From Thermoanaerobacterium thermosaccharolyticum DSM 571 (GTDB taxonomy: Bacteria; Bacillota; Thermoanaerobacteria; Thermoanaerobacterales; Thermoanaerobacteraceae): a stretch of DNA of 64,000 nucleotides. This document shows, piece after piece, positions 63,577 to 64,000 of the stretch. The translations under genes and the position numbers were made by a program. Location of the stretch: positions 664,001-728,000 of the forward strand of contig NC_014410.1 of assembly GCF_000145615.1 (NCBI RefSeq). The letters are read 5' to 3'. Under the pieces are notes generated by a model, which was not told the origin of the DNA, made no database searches, and saw only the letters and a program-made list of their open reading frames with translations. Position 1 is the stretch's first letter, and each line of letters opens with the position of its first letter.

Positions 63577-64000
63577 ATGAATTTTGATAGTTTTTTGTAC
63601 AATACAAGACCTTTTTTAAATTATTTGTTTGACTTTTACAGCAACCTGGATGATATGAAGCTTAGTACAGTTATAAATGATGCGGGAAATGTTGACAATG
63701 TATCATTGATCGTGGTAGACATGGTAAATGGTTTTTGCAAAAGTGGTTCACTATCAAGCCCCAGAATTGGAGGCATAATAGAACCTATAAAGAATTTGAT
63801 AAATGCGTCTTACAGAATGGGCATAAAAAATATACTGTTTATAAATGATGCCCATATTAAAGATGCAGCGGAATTTGCCGATTATCCAGAGCACTGTGTA
63901 AAAGGAACTGATGAAAGCTCTATCGTTGAAGAACTTTTAGAGATAATAAAAGGGCAGCCACAGATATATGAAAAAAATTCATTAAATGTGTTTTTTGGTG
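63577..64000 (+). CDS. Isochorismatase/nicotinamidase-family hydrolase (cut by the window end)
   Basis: The first 141 codons of a cysteine-hydrolase-family protein. An N-terminal extension of about 45 residues precedes SLIVVDMVNGFCKSG, which contains the catalytic Asp typical of the family; FINDAHIKDAAEFADYPEHC carries metal-ligand-like residues as in nicotinamidases. ATG follows GAAGGAGG. The catalytic cysteine lies beyond the window, so nicotinamidase versus isochorismatase cannot be decided. Confidence 0.8.
   Translation, partial: MNFDSFLYNTRPFLNYLFDFYSNLDDMKLSTVINDAGNVDNVSLIVVDMVNGFCKSGSLSSPRIGGIIEPIKNLINASYRMGIKNILFINDAHIKDAAEFADYPEHCVKGTDESSIVEELLEIIKGQPQIYEKNSLNVFFG

Overview
The window is AT-rich DNA with Gram-positive signals: strong AGGAGG-type ribosome binding sites, frequent TTG and GTG starts, lipobox lipoproteins, a c-di-AMP riboswitch and sigma-A promoters. 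The dense set of plant-polysaccharide genes and an L-arabinose isomerase very like those I recall from Thermoanaerobacter/Thermoanaerobacterium point to a saccharolytic thermophilic anaerobe of that group. The genus assignment is inference. No rRNA, tRNA or CRISPR array was seen.

Region 1 (1-18.8 kb) is a one-directional hemicellulose locus. It holds two GH31 enzymes, a GH51 arabinofuranosidase, a CUT1-type oligosaccharide importer (binding lipoprotein plus two permeases, no ATPase), GH39 beta-xylosidase, a serine hydrolase, GH29 fucosidase, GH127 beta-L-arabinofuranosidase and a GH43 lipoprotein. Most enzymes lack signal peptides, which suggests uptake of oligosaccharides followed by cytoplasmic trimming.

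Region 2 (18.8-26.9 kb) is the arabinose operon: araA, araB, araD, a second (FucI-like) isomerase, then araR and araM. Three copies of one regulatory module occur, two before the GH51 gene and one before araA. Each is a sigma-H-type promoter (AGGAATT, 11 bp, GTAGAAT or GTCGAAT) followed by a TGTACGTACA operator that fits AraR.

Region 3 (26.9-36 kb) holds a decayed heavy-metal P-type ATPase with two small genes, a HEPN/MNT pair enclosed by two near-identical terminator repeats, the Leloir operon galT-galK-galE with a ROK regulator, and htrA behind three 11-bp-phased TTTCACA repeats.

Region 4 (35.6-46.3 kb) is a decayed accessory island. It contains the C-terminal half of a subtype B tannase, an IS110 element with a structured upstream non-coding region (candidate bridge RNA), a broken Bcr/CflA exporter, a MerR regulator, an LpdC-like UbiD decarboxylase with an internal deletion, the end of a DASS-type transporter, intact UbiX and LpdD genes, a 52-residue peptide with a duplicated motif, and a complete IS21 element with a 7-bp target duplication. 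Together these read as the remains of a gallotannin/gallate pathway resembling the Lactiplantibacillus plantarum tan/lpd/gacP genes.

Region 5 (46.6-54.9 kb) is an AraC-type regulator, GPH sugar symporter, HSL-type esterase and GH3 enzyme, followed by a DUF624 protein and an orphan binding protein. Region 6 (54.9-64 kb) is housekeeping-like: YkoP-like protein and polysaccharide deacetylase, ApbE and a NusG-II protein, a class B penicillin-binding protein, Ku and a LigD ligase, a riboswitch-controlled NlpC/P60 hydrolase, a small sigma factor behind a hairpin-rich leader, a hotdog thioesterase and a truncated isochorismatase-type hydrolase.
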